Source: Poteriospumella lacustris (lineage: Eukaryota; Sar; Chrysophyceae; Chromulinales; Dinobryaceae). From it: a DNA stretch of 28,579 bases. Every line of letters starts with the position of its first letter. The stretch's first letter is position 1. A program made the translations under genes and the position numbers. The stretch is taken from assembly GCA_008000375.1 (NCBI GenBank), contig SMOI01000355.1:1-28579 (forward strand), written 5' to 3'. The notes under the pieces were generated by a model. That model did no database searches. It had not been told where the DNA came from and saw nothing but the letters and a program-made list of their open reading frames with translations. Below are positions 9,973 through 20,062 of the stretch, piece after piece.

Positions 9973-12900
9973 ATGACAGAGCCCCCGAGAATCGTGAAAG
10001 AGGGACTTCTGAAGAAGCGAAAGGCCAAGCTGCATCAATGGTCGCAAAGATATTTCATCCTCACCGAAAAGACGCTGTCTTACAAAATTAAGCAAGACAC
10101 GAATGAGTTCAAGGACTCTTACGACTTGGTACCAGGCTGCATTGTCACGCATATTGAAACGGAATCGCGGGCGTCTCTGAAGGGTCGCCGATTGTTTTCG
10201 TTTTGGGTCGTTTGGCCGCACGACAAAAAGGCGAAAGACGACGCGGAACAGAAACACCCAGACTCTGACGATGAAAGGGACGCGAAGGAGAAAGAGGCCG
10301 AAGAGTCGAGCAGGGTGAAGAACTTGAAGAGCATCGTCGAGAGCGAGGTGTGGGAGCACCGCAAGCAGAAGAACATCGTCGAGGAGCAGATCGAGATGCA
10401 CCACCAGCGCGACAGCAACATCAGCCTCGGCGCCAAGGTGGCAGCAGTCACTGTCGGCGGAGTGATTGTGGGCGCGTTGACGGCGGGCATCGGACTGCTG
10501 CCGTACATCGCCGTGGTCGGCGTGGCCACCGTCGCCGGTGGTGGCGCCGTCGTCTACAACTGGCGAAAGCCATTCGACAGTCGTTTGATCCTCGCGTGCG
10601 ACACCATGGAGGAGGCCGTTGAGTGGCGCAGCGCGATTGAGGCGCAGATCTCCAGGCTCGAGAGCGCCACGCGTCGACTGAATCTGCCCTCGTCGCTGGA
10701 CCCGCGCGTCATCGGAGGTATCATCGGCCGCGCGCAGCAGCAACGGCTGTGGCGCAGAGTCGCAGCGCCAGAGGGGATGCGCATCCTCGAATTGCTGCTA
10801 CCGCGGTCGTATTCGGAGGCTGAGCGCCGCCGGCGGCGTCTGATGCTGCTGCAGCAGACGGACTTCGAGCACCGCACGATCCCGCCGCTGCTGACGCCCA
10901 ACTGCGACCGCATCGTCAGCGACCCCCTCGACGTGCCGTGCGCGGTCGACGACGTCGACCACACTCGCTGCCGCAGGGCGCAGATCGCCGTGCCCACGAC
11001 GCCGCTGCAGACGTTTCTGTCGCTGATGGGCGAGGCGGGCCTCGGTCGCGAGGCGGGGCTCGCTGTGCGCACGCTGCAGCAGCTCGACGACCACGCGGAC
11101 GCTCTCGAAGTGGAGATCGATTTCGGCCTGATTCTCGGCCGCAAGCCGCGCGTGCACATGCGCAAGCTGTACTTCTCGCGCTTCTGGTCGCTGGACGACG
11201 ACGGCGTGTACCTCGTGACGCTGTGTGCGTCGGGGGCGCCGCTGTCCCTCCCGAACCACGCCGCCGCCGCGGGGTCCGCTGCGACGGTGGACTATCACCC
11301 CGTAAAGCTGGACGCCAAGAAGCGCGTCTACGAGCGGTGCGGCGCGCCGACGGTCCACGCCGTCGTGACGGTGGCGCCGCGCGCGGACTTCGCCGAGTTC
11401 TCGTTCGACGTGCACGACTGCATCGTGTCGTGCTCCGTGCAGCTCCTGGCCGGCGACAAGCAGAGCGGCGGGTGGACGGAGGAGGAGCAGTCTGCGTTCA
11501 TGGACGCGTTCCTGCGCTGTCAGCTGCTCGAGCTGCGCGACTGGCTCTGCCAAGAGCGCTTCACCCCGCTGCACCAGCAGAGCGGCGCCGGCCCGGCGCT
11601 GGTCTTGGCGCCCGCGGCGCACTCGACGAGTTGGTCCGCGAGCGACGAGCTGCTCGCCTACGGCACCGAAGGTAAGCGTCCGAGTCGTCCTGTCGCGTGC
11701 CTCCGCCGCCTCACCGATCGTCCGCCACAGCCGCCGCGGCCAAGTGCCCGCCCACGCCGCCGCCGTCGAGGTAAGTCGCCCCTCCCGCCGTTGTCTGGCC
11801 TCTGAACTGACCGTGTCCTGTCGAACCCAGCCCCGTGATGCGCAGGGCTGTGACGCTGTCGTCGTCGACGATCTCTGCGCCTGCCGCCGCTGTGCAGACC
11901 GCCGTCGCCGCGAGCGGCGCTGCTGCCTCCGCGCCGCCCGGTCGCAGTCGCCGCGGAGTCACGACCGTGCAGCCAGGCATGGAGGACGTCCCGGGCCTGG
12001 CGCCGCCCCCTGCCGCTGCCCCTGTCGCGGTACCCGTGAGCCACGCGTCGCCGCAGCCGCCGCAGGTGCCACTGGCGCACCACACCGTCGCTGTGGAGGA
12101 GGCCGCGTGGACGCCCGCCTCCCCGTCGCAGTCGGTCGACTACTCGATGCCGCAGAAGCAGAGCCGCACTCGCCGTGTGCTGGGCCTCTTCTCGCGCCAC
12201 AAGTCGGCGCCCGTGGAGCAGCTGCCGCTCGCGCAGGCGGGCTCGGCGGACCGCACAGCGTCGCCGCCGTCGTCGTTTCGCGAGCCCGCCGCCAGCGCCA
12301 AGTCGCTGACGCGCGAGGAGCGTCGCCAGCGTGAAAAGGACTTCAATCGCCGCGCGAAGAAGCTGCGCGTGAAGATCGAGGAGAAGGTCTGCGAGCTGAA
12401 GCGCGTGGCGGAGACGATGCGCACGGCGAGTCGCCAGGGGATGCTGCTGGGCGCCGACAAGGACAAGGACCCCGCCGCGACCGGCAGCATCACGCCGGCG
12501 CAGTTCGCCTTGCTGCAGGACCAGCAGGGCGAACTGGTCGCCGAGCTGCAGCGCCTCAAGGGCGACTATCTCGGCTTCACCGGCCGGCCCTACGACGACA
12601 AGACGACGCAGTCGCGGAGCCGCTTCGCGCGCTGGGGCCGCGGCAAAGCGCCACCGCCGCCGCCGACGTCATCTGCGTCGTCGTCCGCGCCATCCCTCGC
12701 CCCGCCTAGCCGCAAAGCGATGCAGATGCCCTCGTCTCCGTCGCAGTCACAGGTGATCGACCTCAGCGACGAGGAGCAGCTGCACGCGCCCTTCGCAGCG
12801 CCGTCGCAGTTCCCCGCGCCCGAGCGCGCTTCGCGGCAGTCGTCGCGATGTGCGGTGCTCACGAGGCTGCCGCCGAGCTTCTGGTTGCAGCCGTCGCAGG

Positions 12901-13241
12901 CGGAGGACTTGCGGCGAGCCGCTGCTTGGCGCAATCGCGTGGCCGCGGGCGTGGCGCTTCTCAGCCGGCGGCACTTCTGGGCGACCGCCTGGGCGCAGCT
13001 CGTGGACGACCTCTGCGACGCCGACTTCGACGTCGGCCCCACGAGTCAGCGCAAGTTGCATTTGCGCAACGTTTGTCGGCCTGGCCCCACCGATATGAGC
13101 AGCGCTGTCGCACGAGACACGTTGGCGTTGGCGAAAGCGATGCTGGTCTTGGGGCTGGTGGTGGTGGGCTTGGTGTTGGTGCAGCTGCTGCAGCCGCTGC
13201 GGGTGCGACTGCTCGGCGGCCTCGTCTCGCTCATCGTCTGA
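9973..13241 (+). CDS. PH domain split by a glycine-zipper segment, START-like region, C-terminal anchor
   Basis: 1049 residues from exons 9973-11671, 11731-11770 (a 40-nt microexon) and 11831-13241; the introns are 59 and 60 bp. The PH domain starts at IVKEGLLKKRKAKLHQWSQRYF (residues 7-28). After about residue 84 it is interrupted by an acidic/coiled stretch and a Gly/Ala/Val-rich hydrophobic segment (about 150-197), then closes with RLILACDTMEEAVEWRSAI (about 202-222). Residues about 256-530 resemble the START region of plant EDR2-type PH-START proteins (RKLYFSRFWSLDDDGVYLV near 397). Then come a low-complexity part, a basic coiled coil (about 742-780) and a terminal hydrophobic helix (about 1010-1035). 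Likely role: lipid binding or transfer at a membrane (inference). Met at 9973 is the conservative start. The frame is open upstream to 9583, so up to 45 extra residues from 9838 are plausible. Confidence 0.75.
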
Positions 13242-13713
13242 GCGGCCTTCTAAGGCCCTCAGCCACTCACAATCACTCCATGTACACTGTATGTAACAGA
13301 ACAATCTGCGTCGTCGTCGTCGTGCAACCCCTCAGCGTGAAAGCGACATCTTTGTCACCGTCGGCGACATCTTTGTCGCCTTGTCTGCCTCGCAGCACAT
13401 CGCTCGTCGGGGCGGCGCTGTGTCTGCGACGGAGCGGTCGAAGGCGTGTCGGCCGTTTCCACATCGCGGCGCCTGATGAGACCGACGGCGGCCAACCGTC
13501 GCTCACCCTCGTCAACTTCTGCACGGCCGACACTTTTGGTATTGGCAAGCGATTTGCGGCGTCACCAGTGGCCACAACCACAAAGCTGCTTTGAGAAGAG
13601 ACTTGTCGCAGGCGATTGTCTGTGTTCCGACGTGTTTTGGAGCACCGACCACGCGTCCACTTTCTGCGGCGGCTTTTGGTAAAGATATCCGTTGCCTTCT
13701 CTGATTTTCAGGG
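13242..13713. other. Intergenic region before the EF-hand gene
   Basis: These 472 bp run between two + genes. They contain a short direct repeat (GCGACATCTTTGTC twice, about 13343-13377, period 21). A pyrimidine-rich TGATTTTCAG ends two bases before the next ATG and looks like a splice acceptor, so a 5' UTR intron is possible. No coding signal was found. Confidence 0.4.
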
Positions 13714-15167
13714 ATGTCATCGCGACGGGAGCGCCCCCCATCGGGCCGACACAATATGTCGGCGCGCTATTCGCCGTTGGCCTCGCCGCTCTCGAACAAC
13801 GAGTCAGTCATGGGCAGCTACCGAGAGCGGCCCAAATCGGCGTATCAGCCTTCACAACAGCAACAGCAACAACTCCCACAGCGTCCCTATTATATATCAA
13901 GTCCGCGTAAGGAGCGTCCTGCGACGGGGCTTCCTCCTACCGCCAGCCGCCCCGCCACCGCGCACAGCGGCAGCGGTCGACGCCCGCCAGAGACGGCGGA
14001 CGTGTCACTGCTGCGAGCGAGCATGCCCAACCTTTCTTCGCGGCCGCAGAGCGCGATGCCTCCTACCCATCGAAACGAAGAGGCTCGACCAGCGTCCTCG
14101 TCCTCGTCGAAGGTGAAGCCGGACACTGAGCGCACGGCGGAGACCGAAATCTCCACGCGCGAGGTCCTCCGCCGCATGCGCGAGAAGAGCGACCTGGCAC
14201 GGCGGCAGCAAGCCTCCGAGGAGATCGACGCGCTCGGCGACTACAACGCCTTCAGCCGCCCGCGCCCGTCGACGGTCGCGCCGCTGCGCTCCGCCTTCCT
14301 CGACCCCGAAAACAACAACTTCCCGAAGTCGCGGACGCGAACGGAGCTGATGAAGCGCATCCGCTACGCATCGATGCCTCACCCCTCTTACGACCTCGAC
14401 AACGACGGCTATGTCTCCCGTGACGACTACCGCTTGGCGAAGCGCTTCGACTTCGACGGCAACGGGCTCCTCGACCCCGAAGAGCGCGAGATCGGCAAGC
14501 GCGTGCTGACCGACGAGTTCTTCAAGCGACACACCGAAGACCTGCACAACTTCGGACCGGAGTTCGTCAATCGATCGCACAAGGAGAACGTGCAGAAGGT
14601 GTGCACGTCAGCGCACTTCGAGCACACGTTCGGCAAGCTCATGTCGATGGAGCGCACGCTGAAGGCCGAGTCGTCGAAGCCGCTGCTCGACTGCATCCGC
14701 AACGACAACGACCCCGCCTTCCAGAAGCACAAGTACTACGTCGACAAGTTCGACGCCACCGGTACGTCCTCGCCGCCCCTCTGCCTCGCGCCCGTCGCCT
14801 CTGACGCCGCTGACGCCTCGGCCTCCCACTCACAGCCTGGAACGACTTCACGCGGCTGCCGCGCAGCAGCTGGATGACGCTGCGCGCCACGTCTCCGGGA
14901 CCGGCCGTGCGGCCCATGAGTCCCTCCGCCGCCGCGCCCTTCGCCACCTCGTTCAACTCTGGCGGATTCCAAACGACCGGCGCAGGCCCGTCGATGAGCG
15001 GCGCCGTTGAGTCGGATCACTGCGGCTCGCGCAAGCGGCTGCTGTTCACTCGTCAGCAGCAGCTGCGGGCCGAGTCGGACGTGCGGCTGCACAGCGCTCT
15101 CGACGCGACAGTGAAGAACAACCGCCGCGTCAACCTCATCACCGACATCGCGAAGGAGAACTCGTAG
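13714..15167 (+). CDS. Conserved-type protein with a close pair of EF-hand loops
   Basis: 459 residues from exons 13714-14761 and 14836-15167 (74 bp intron). Residues 1-150 are disordered and rich in Ser, Pro, Arg and Gln, with a Gln run near 50. The middle carries two Ca2+-binding loops with correct ligands: DLDNDGYVSRDD (227-238) and DFDGNGLLDPEE (246-257). Loop starts are only 19 residues apart, much closer than in a standard EF-hand pair. The following part (KRHTEDLHNFGPEF, KHKYYVDKFDATAWNDF) is dense in charged and aromatic residues and looks folded. No membrane segment or enzyme motif is seen. Such low-complexity-plus-EF proteins are common among flagellar proteins of protists, and a kinesin-9 gene lies nearby, but a ciliary role is only a guess. 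I do not recognise the family. Confidence 0.8.
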
Positions 15168-15774
15168 CGCGTCGCGTCGAGAACGTCGATGGCGCACTGT
15201 CGGTCGCTTTAGTATTGGTCGCCCGCCTCGCGTTGTCTAGCCGCCGCGGGCGACGCGCTGTTTCGCTTATTTCCTACCGCAAATGTGGCCGTGTTTGCGC
15301 GCCCCGCAGCTCGCGTGGCGTCGCACCTGTAGATAGACGCGCCGCAGCGCCCACGTGTAACTGCAATTGTTTTCCCAGCAGAACCCTGCGGCGCAGGGTA
15401 GTGCCTCGACGCGGGATAAGAGCCCCCCATAGACGAGCTTCTATGAGGGAGGGGTTGATGAGTCTGGCGCCGTCCGTCGGTGGGCTCCCCGCACAGACGG
15501 ACGGCGCCAGGCTGTTGAGTCCCCTCTTGGGACGTAATAGTCGCCGAGAGAGCTGTGCAGTATTGCTCATTAATGAGTGAACTATGTACATTCCTGTTTG
15601 GGTCCAAACAAGTCGTTGGATCTTGTATGACGTCAAAGTTAGCGGCGAAGCAGTTTCTGCGGCCGCGTCGGCGCCGAGGAACCGCCGCGGCTCCTGCCCC
15701 TGCCCCCAGCGGCGAATGGAACATTGCAAAGGAAGACGTCCACAAGCTATTCGACCTCTCAGACCATCGCGGAC
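15168..15774. other. Intergenic region with strong inverted repeats
   Basis: These 607 bp lie between two + genes. They contain a 15-bp perfect inverted repeat (15464-15510), a smaller ACCCTGC...GCAGGGT hairpin near 15385-15401, a CATAGA...TCTATG hairpin near 15429-15446 and the palindrome CTCATTAATGAG (15566-15577). They probably hold the ABHD11-like promoter and 5' UTR. No coding frame with family similarity was seen. Confidence 0.45.
15464..15510. repeat. Perfect 15-bp inverted repeat with 17-nt loop
   Basis: Left arm CTGGCGCCGTCCGTC (15464-15478) and right arm GACGGACGGCGCCAG (15496-15510) are exact reverse complements. Weaker pairing continues outwards (GAGGGG on both sides). A transcript would form a very stable hairpin. 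It may be a foldback-element remnant, a transcription-end structure of the upstream gene or a 5' UTR element. Confidence 0.75.
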
Positions 15775-16875
15775 ATGAAGAGAAGTAGCGCTCTGCTCCA
15801 ACGGCTGGCCTTCGAGGTGTTGGCTGCGCCTGCCGCCGCCTCTGCCTCCAGCTGCAGCGCGAAGCACACCATCGAGACGGCCGTGATTCTCCACGGCATC
15901 TTGGGTAACAAAAAGAATCTGCGCACGTTCGCAAAGGAACTCCAGAAGCTTCGTCCGAATTTGCAAACGGTTTTGGTTGACCACCGCGGCCACGGTGATT
16001 CGATCGCTCTGGCCGACGGCTCCGCGAACACCGTCGCCGCCTGCGCGCACGACCTGGAGGAGACCTTCGCTTCGAAGGACTTTCTCGCGGCCGTGTTCCA
16101 CGATTTGGACCCGAACCACCCGCAGCACCACCGCTTCGTGCCCGACATGCTCTGCGCGCATTCGTTCGGCGGCAAAGTGGCGCTCCAGTATTATCAGAAC
16201 CAGCTGCACGCCAAGAGCCAGAAGCCCAGCGGTGGCTTGAAGGACGTCTGGGTGCTCGATGCCTCCCCGTTCAAGTACCCCGCCTCCGTTCTGCACGACT
16301 CCTCCGCGCACAGCGTCGCGCAGGTCATCGACTGCCTCGTCAAGGCGCCGCGGTTCTTCCCGCACCGCAACGCCGCGCAGCAGTACCTCGCAGAGACCGC
16401 CCATCTGCCGCTGTCCCTTGCGCAGTGGCTGTCTGCCTCGATGCTCCCTGCCGCATCGCTGCTGGAGCGCCAGCCGCAGCCGAGTGGCGACGGCGACGTG
16501 CGCGGAACCGAAGTGGCCTTCGCGCTGGACCTGGGCGCCGTGCAGAGCCTCTTCAAAGACTTCGCGGGCGCCGACTTCGACCACTTCCTGCGGGAGGTGG
16601 GCCACAAAGAGGCCGCCCACGACACCGTCGTGCACTTCCTGCGCGCGGAGAAGAACGCGCTGTGGGACACCAGCGGCGACTGGCAGCGGCTGCGGGAGAT
16701 CGTCGCGGACGCCCAGCGCCACCACGACCATTCCACCGCGAAGCACCGTCGCCGCACCCCCGTCGACGCCCTGGAGATGCAGGGCGTTGGCCACTGGCTG
16801 CACGCGGAGCAGCCAGCGCAGCTGGCGCGCCTCCTGCACGCGCACAGCGCCCACAGCCACCACAACAGCCTGTAG
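15775..16875 (+). CDS. ABHD11-like alpha/beta hydrolase, probably mitochondrial
   Basis: 366 residues, intronless. Fold landmarks in order: HGILGNKKNLRTFAK (oxyanion-hole HG after the first core strand), DHRGHGDS, the nucleophile elbow AHSFGGKVAL with Ser130, VWVLDASP, and the late GVGHWLH with catalytic His340. The pattern HG-x-G-x-K-x-N, D-x-R-x-HGDS, HS-x-GGK and D-x-SP matches ABHD11 and the related bacterial/plant esterases, which act on acyl esters and in animals locate to mitochondria. The N-terminus MKRSSALLQRLAF is basic and amphipathic, fitting a mitochondrial presequence. An upstream in-frame extension has only a TTG, so ATG 15775 is chosen. The first Gly of the nucleophile elbow is Ala. 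The lid region carries a variable insert (SGDGDVRG). The substrate cannot be read from the sequence. Confidence 0.85.
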   Translation: MKRSSALLQRLAFEVLAAPAAASASSCSAKHTIETAVILHGILGNKKNLRTFAKELQKLRPNLQTVLVDHRGHGDSIALADGSANTVAACAHDLEETFASKDFLAAVFHDLDPNHPQHHRFVPDMLCAHSFGGKVALQYYQNQLHAKSQKPSGGLKDVWVLDASPFKYPASVLHDSSAHSVAQVIDCLVKAPRFFPHRNAAQQYLAETAHLPLSLAQWLSASMLPAASLLERQPQPSGDGDVRGTEVAFALDLGAVQSLFKDFAGADFDHFLREVGHKEAAHDTVVHFLRAEKNALWDTSGDWQRLREIVADAQRHHDHSTAKHRRRTPVDALEMQGVGHWLHAEQPAQLARLLHAHSAHSHHNSL

Positions 16876-16959
16876 TCGACCTGTAAATACCCGCGACACT
16901 TCATCGTTACACACGCAACACACCGCTGCGTTCGTTGCGGAGCAGCGCGGTCGTCGCAG
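16876..16959. other. 84-bp convergent spacer
   Basis: Only 84 bp separate the stop of the ABHD11-like gene (+) from the stop of kinesin-9 (-), so the two 3' untranslated regions probably overlap as antisense transcripts. Confidence 0.6.
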
Positions 16960-19663
16960 TCACCGCCCACCGGCGGCCCGCTGCTTCAGCAGCTCCTCCT
17001 TCGCCTGGTAGAAGGCGGAGATGTCCGAGTCGACGTCGTCGTCGAACGCCGGCCCGCCGCCTTTGAGGTCGGCGGCCTTCGCCGCGGCGCCTTTTCGGTT
17101 CGGCGGCGCGAACGAGTCCTTCGCCTCGGCCAGCGTGCTGACGCTGCTGCTCACCGAGCTCGCGCCGCCCTTGGCGCCCGCCAGGGGCAGCGTCGCCACC
17201 GACTCGTCCACCGCCTGCGCCTGCGCCAGCAGGTCCGAGCGGCGGTGCAGCGCCTCGTACCACTGGTTGAACTGTGCGTCGAGCGTCGCGCGGCTCTTCT
17301 CGATGAGCTTGCGCAGCATCTCTATCTCCGGCTTCAGCACCTTGAGCCGCTCGATGGCGTCCTTGTACACCTCCTTCTCCTGCTCGATCGCGCGGCGGTA
17401 CGACAGTTCCTCCGGCGTCTCCAGCGCGTCCTTCCCGTCGTCCGCCGCGCCAGCCGCCGACTGGTTCAGTCGCTCCAGCGCCCTGCGCACATCGCCGGCG
17501 TCGCGCGGGTCAAAGCGACGGTTCAGCGCGCCACAGAGCGGTCACTTACTTTTCGCGCCGCAGCGCCTCGATGGAGCTCTTCAGGTAGCCGATCGTGTTC
17601 CTGCGACAGACAGCGTTAGCGCGCGGCGGACGGGCAGAGGGGCGCCGGGGGCGGGCGGGAGGGGCGCGTACTTCGTTTGGGCGGCGCGCTCGCCGAGGAG
17701 CTTGGCCTCGTCCATCTTCCGCCGCAGCTCGTCCTTGTTCTCGCCCAGCGGCTTGTTCAGCGCGCAGCGCTCGCGAAACCACTCGAAGCTCGCTGCGAAC
17801 AGGTCAGTCACGGCGCGGAGAGGCGGCGGCGGCGAGGCGGGGCGCGGGTCGCTTACCTGCGGCGTCCTCGAAGACGGCCGGGTTCGTCGGGGGCGGCACG
17901 TTGAACAGGTGTCGCTGCACGATGCGCTGCTGCTGCTGTTGCTGCCGCTGCTGCTGACTGGAGGCGCTGCTGCCGCTCGATGACTGCGCCGCCGCCTTGG
18001 CAGCGACGGGGCCTGCGCCCGCGCCCGCGCCCTCGCCACCCGCCGACGCCGCCGACGAACTGCGCGCCGACGCTGCCGACGCGCCCGTCGACGAGCGCTG
18101 CAGCGTGTCGGAGACGTCGTCGGCCGTCTTGCCCTTCTTCACCATGTTCACGAGGATGTTGATCTCGCTGTCGCGCTGCAGCAGCAGCGCCTTCAGGTCG
18201 CGCACCTGGCGGACGAGCTCCTCGCGCTGCTCGCTGCGCGCGCCGGCCGCGGCGCCGTCGCCGCCGTCGTCGCCGCCGACGTCGTCGCGCGACAGCGCAG
18301 CCCGCCGCCGCTCGCCGCCCGGGCCAGTCGACTGCTGGCGGTAGACGGAGCGAAACGCGGCGAAGGCGGCCTTGATCTTCGTCAGCGTCAGCGCGCCGAG
18401 GTTGAGCAGCGCCGTCGCGTCGGACGCGTCGTCGCAGTACGCGCGCACCTTCGCCTCGATCTCGGCGAGCTCCGCGGGCGACAGCTGCTCGCCCTCGCCC
18501 GACTCGCCCTTCAGATACGTCACCTCCTCGCGCAGGTTGAGCACCTCGGTCTTCAGCCGGCGGATGAGCAGCGCGGGGTCCTGCTCCTCGTTCACCATCG
18601 CGTTGTTCTCGATGCGCGCCACGCGCTGCGCGAACTTGCACGTGGACAGCGACTCGTCCGTCTCGGTGGACTCGGGGTTGATCGTGGCCACCATGATCGT
18701 CTTGCAGTTGCCGCCCAGCGAGTCGCGCAGCACCGACGTCATCAGCGAGTTGCGGTACGGGACGTGGGCGCGGCCGCGCGTCGCCTTCTCGTACAGCGCG
18801 ACGATGACCATCTCGAGGAAGAACAGCGACTTGTTGATGTACGTGGCCTCCGTCAGCGTCGAGCCCGTCGAGTTGGTCTTCGCGACGCGCTCGGACCCCG
18901 CCAGATCCACCAGGTGCAGCTTGGAGCGCCGCACTTTCTCGGCGCCGGCTTCGCGCGCCTCCACCGACAGCGAGAAGATGCAGTGCGACCGCGACGACGC
19001 CTCGTTCATCGACGTGGAGGCGATGGCGCGGTTCGTATCGCCCATGAACAGCAGGTTCAGCGCATCCTCCTCGCTCTCGGCCGCGTGCATCGAGAGGCCC
19101 TTGAGGTGGAAGTTGCCCTGGTCGTCCTCCAGCAGCTTCACCTTCGGCAGGTCCTCGAGACGCTTCGTCTCCTTCGACGGGTCCAGCAAGTCGTAGCCCT
19201 GCTCGTTGTATATCTCCAGGTACGACACGTACACCTTGTACTGCATGGTGGGTCGGGCGCGGAACTCGCGGTAGAGCATCGAGATGGCGCGCGGGATGAT
19301 GCCGCGGTCCTTGTACGAGTCGTCGCCGCCCGTCAGCGTGTACGTCTTTCCACTTCCCGTTTGGCCATAAGCGAAAATAGTCGAGTTGTAGCCATCCAGG
19401 GCGTTGTTTACGGCAGCGACGCCCACTTCGTTGAACACGCGCTCTTGAGTCGCGGAGGGGTCTAAAATGCCATTGAACATGAAGCGGTACTCCAGCTTGG
19501 AGTTGTTCACATAGTCTGCCTTCAGCTTATCGGGGACTTTGAACAGAACTGCATGCCGATCGAGTTCGTCCACTGAAAAGTACCCACTAGGCGATTTGGA
19601 CGGCCGAATCCGCAGAAACGTTTGAATCGCGCTGGACTCGCCAGAGCGCCCTTTAGAGCTCAT
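16960..19663 (-). CDS. KIF6: Kinesin-9 family motor, KIF6 type
   Basis: 833 residues from exons 19663-17857, 17792-17672, 17600-17550 and 17482-16960 (introns of 64, 71 and 67 bp). The N-terminal motor domain has the P-loop GQTGSGKT (100-107), switch I NEASSRSH (about 219-226) and switch II LHLVDLAGSE (about 248-257). KIF6-type landmarks include NSTIFAYGQTG, SYLEIYNEQGYDLLDP, LEDLPKVKLLED, EALNLLFMGDTNR and VPYRNSLMTSVLRDSLGGNCKT. The neck and stalk follow, with a Ser/Ala/Gly-rich stretch and a Gln run (about residue 580), then a short coiled tail (YRRAIEQEKEVYKDAIERLK). Kinesin-9 proteins are axonemal, associated with the central pair and needed for normal flagellar beating, so the organism very likely has motile flagella. 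It is divergent from aquaporin B. Nucleotide-binding motifs are intact, so it should be active. Confidence 0.93.
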
Positions 19664-20062
19664 TGTGACAGTTCTTGTTAACTTCTGAGCCGAAGAGCTT
19701 CAATTCATTCTAGAGACAAATCACAACTGATTGTGGCTTGAGTTCCGCCCGCTCTCTTCATGGGAACGCCCATTTTGAAGTCGACCACGGCGAAGGTCGA
19801 TTTGCCCTCGACGCCTCGGGCGTCGTCGTCGCGTCGACTGCTGCACCGGCAGCAGCGCCAAAAAACGAAACGCCTCGGGTCCTGTCGGCGACACGTCGCG
19901 ACACGCAGCCGCGGGCAGTTGCGACGCGGCGCCGACGACGACGTCGACCGCCGCGATCCTCGACGCTGATCGACTCGTCGATCGATCCGCGTCAACGATG
20001 ACGTACAGATCGGAGCGGAATCACTGCCTTTTGCTATCGAACTCCATTAGTCGGGAGAGAAA
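19664..20062. promoter_or_regulatory. Divergent promoter region, kinesin-9 / aquaporin B
   Basis: These 399 bp lie between two back-to-back start codons. They contain CGACGACGACG-type simple sequence (about 19923-19950) and an AT-richer patch next to each ATG (19664-19720 and 20020-20062), which probably mark the two 5' untranslated regions. No core-promoter motif can be assigned with confidence. Confidence 0.4.

Noticed and set aside
13679-13711. A 33-bp 5' UTR intron (GTAAAG ... TTTTCAG) just before the EF-hand gene
   Set aside because: It is too short compared with all other introns here (59-82 bp). The acceptor may be real with a donor further upstream, but I cannot place it.
15455-15520. 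C/D-box snoRNA (a TTGATGAG near 15456)
   Set aside because: The C box lacks the leading purine and no CTGA D box sits at a suitable distance. The inverted repeat lies inside the would-be RNA.
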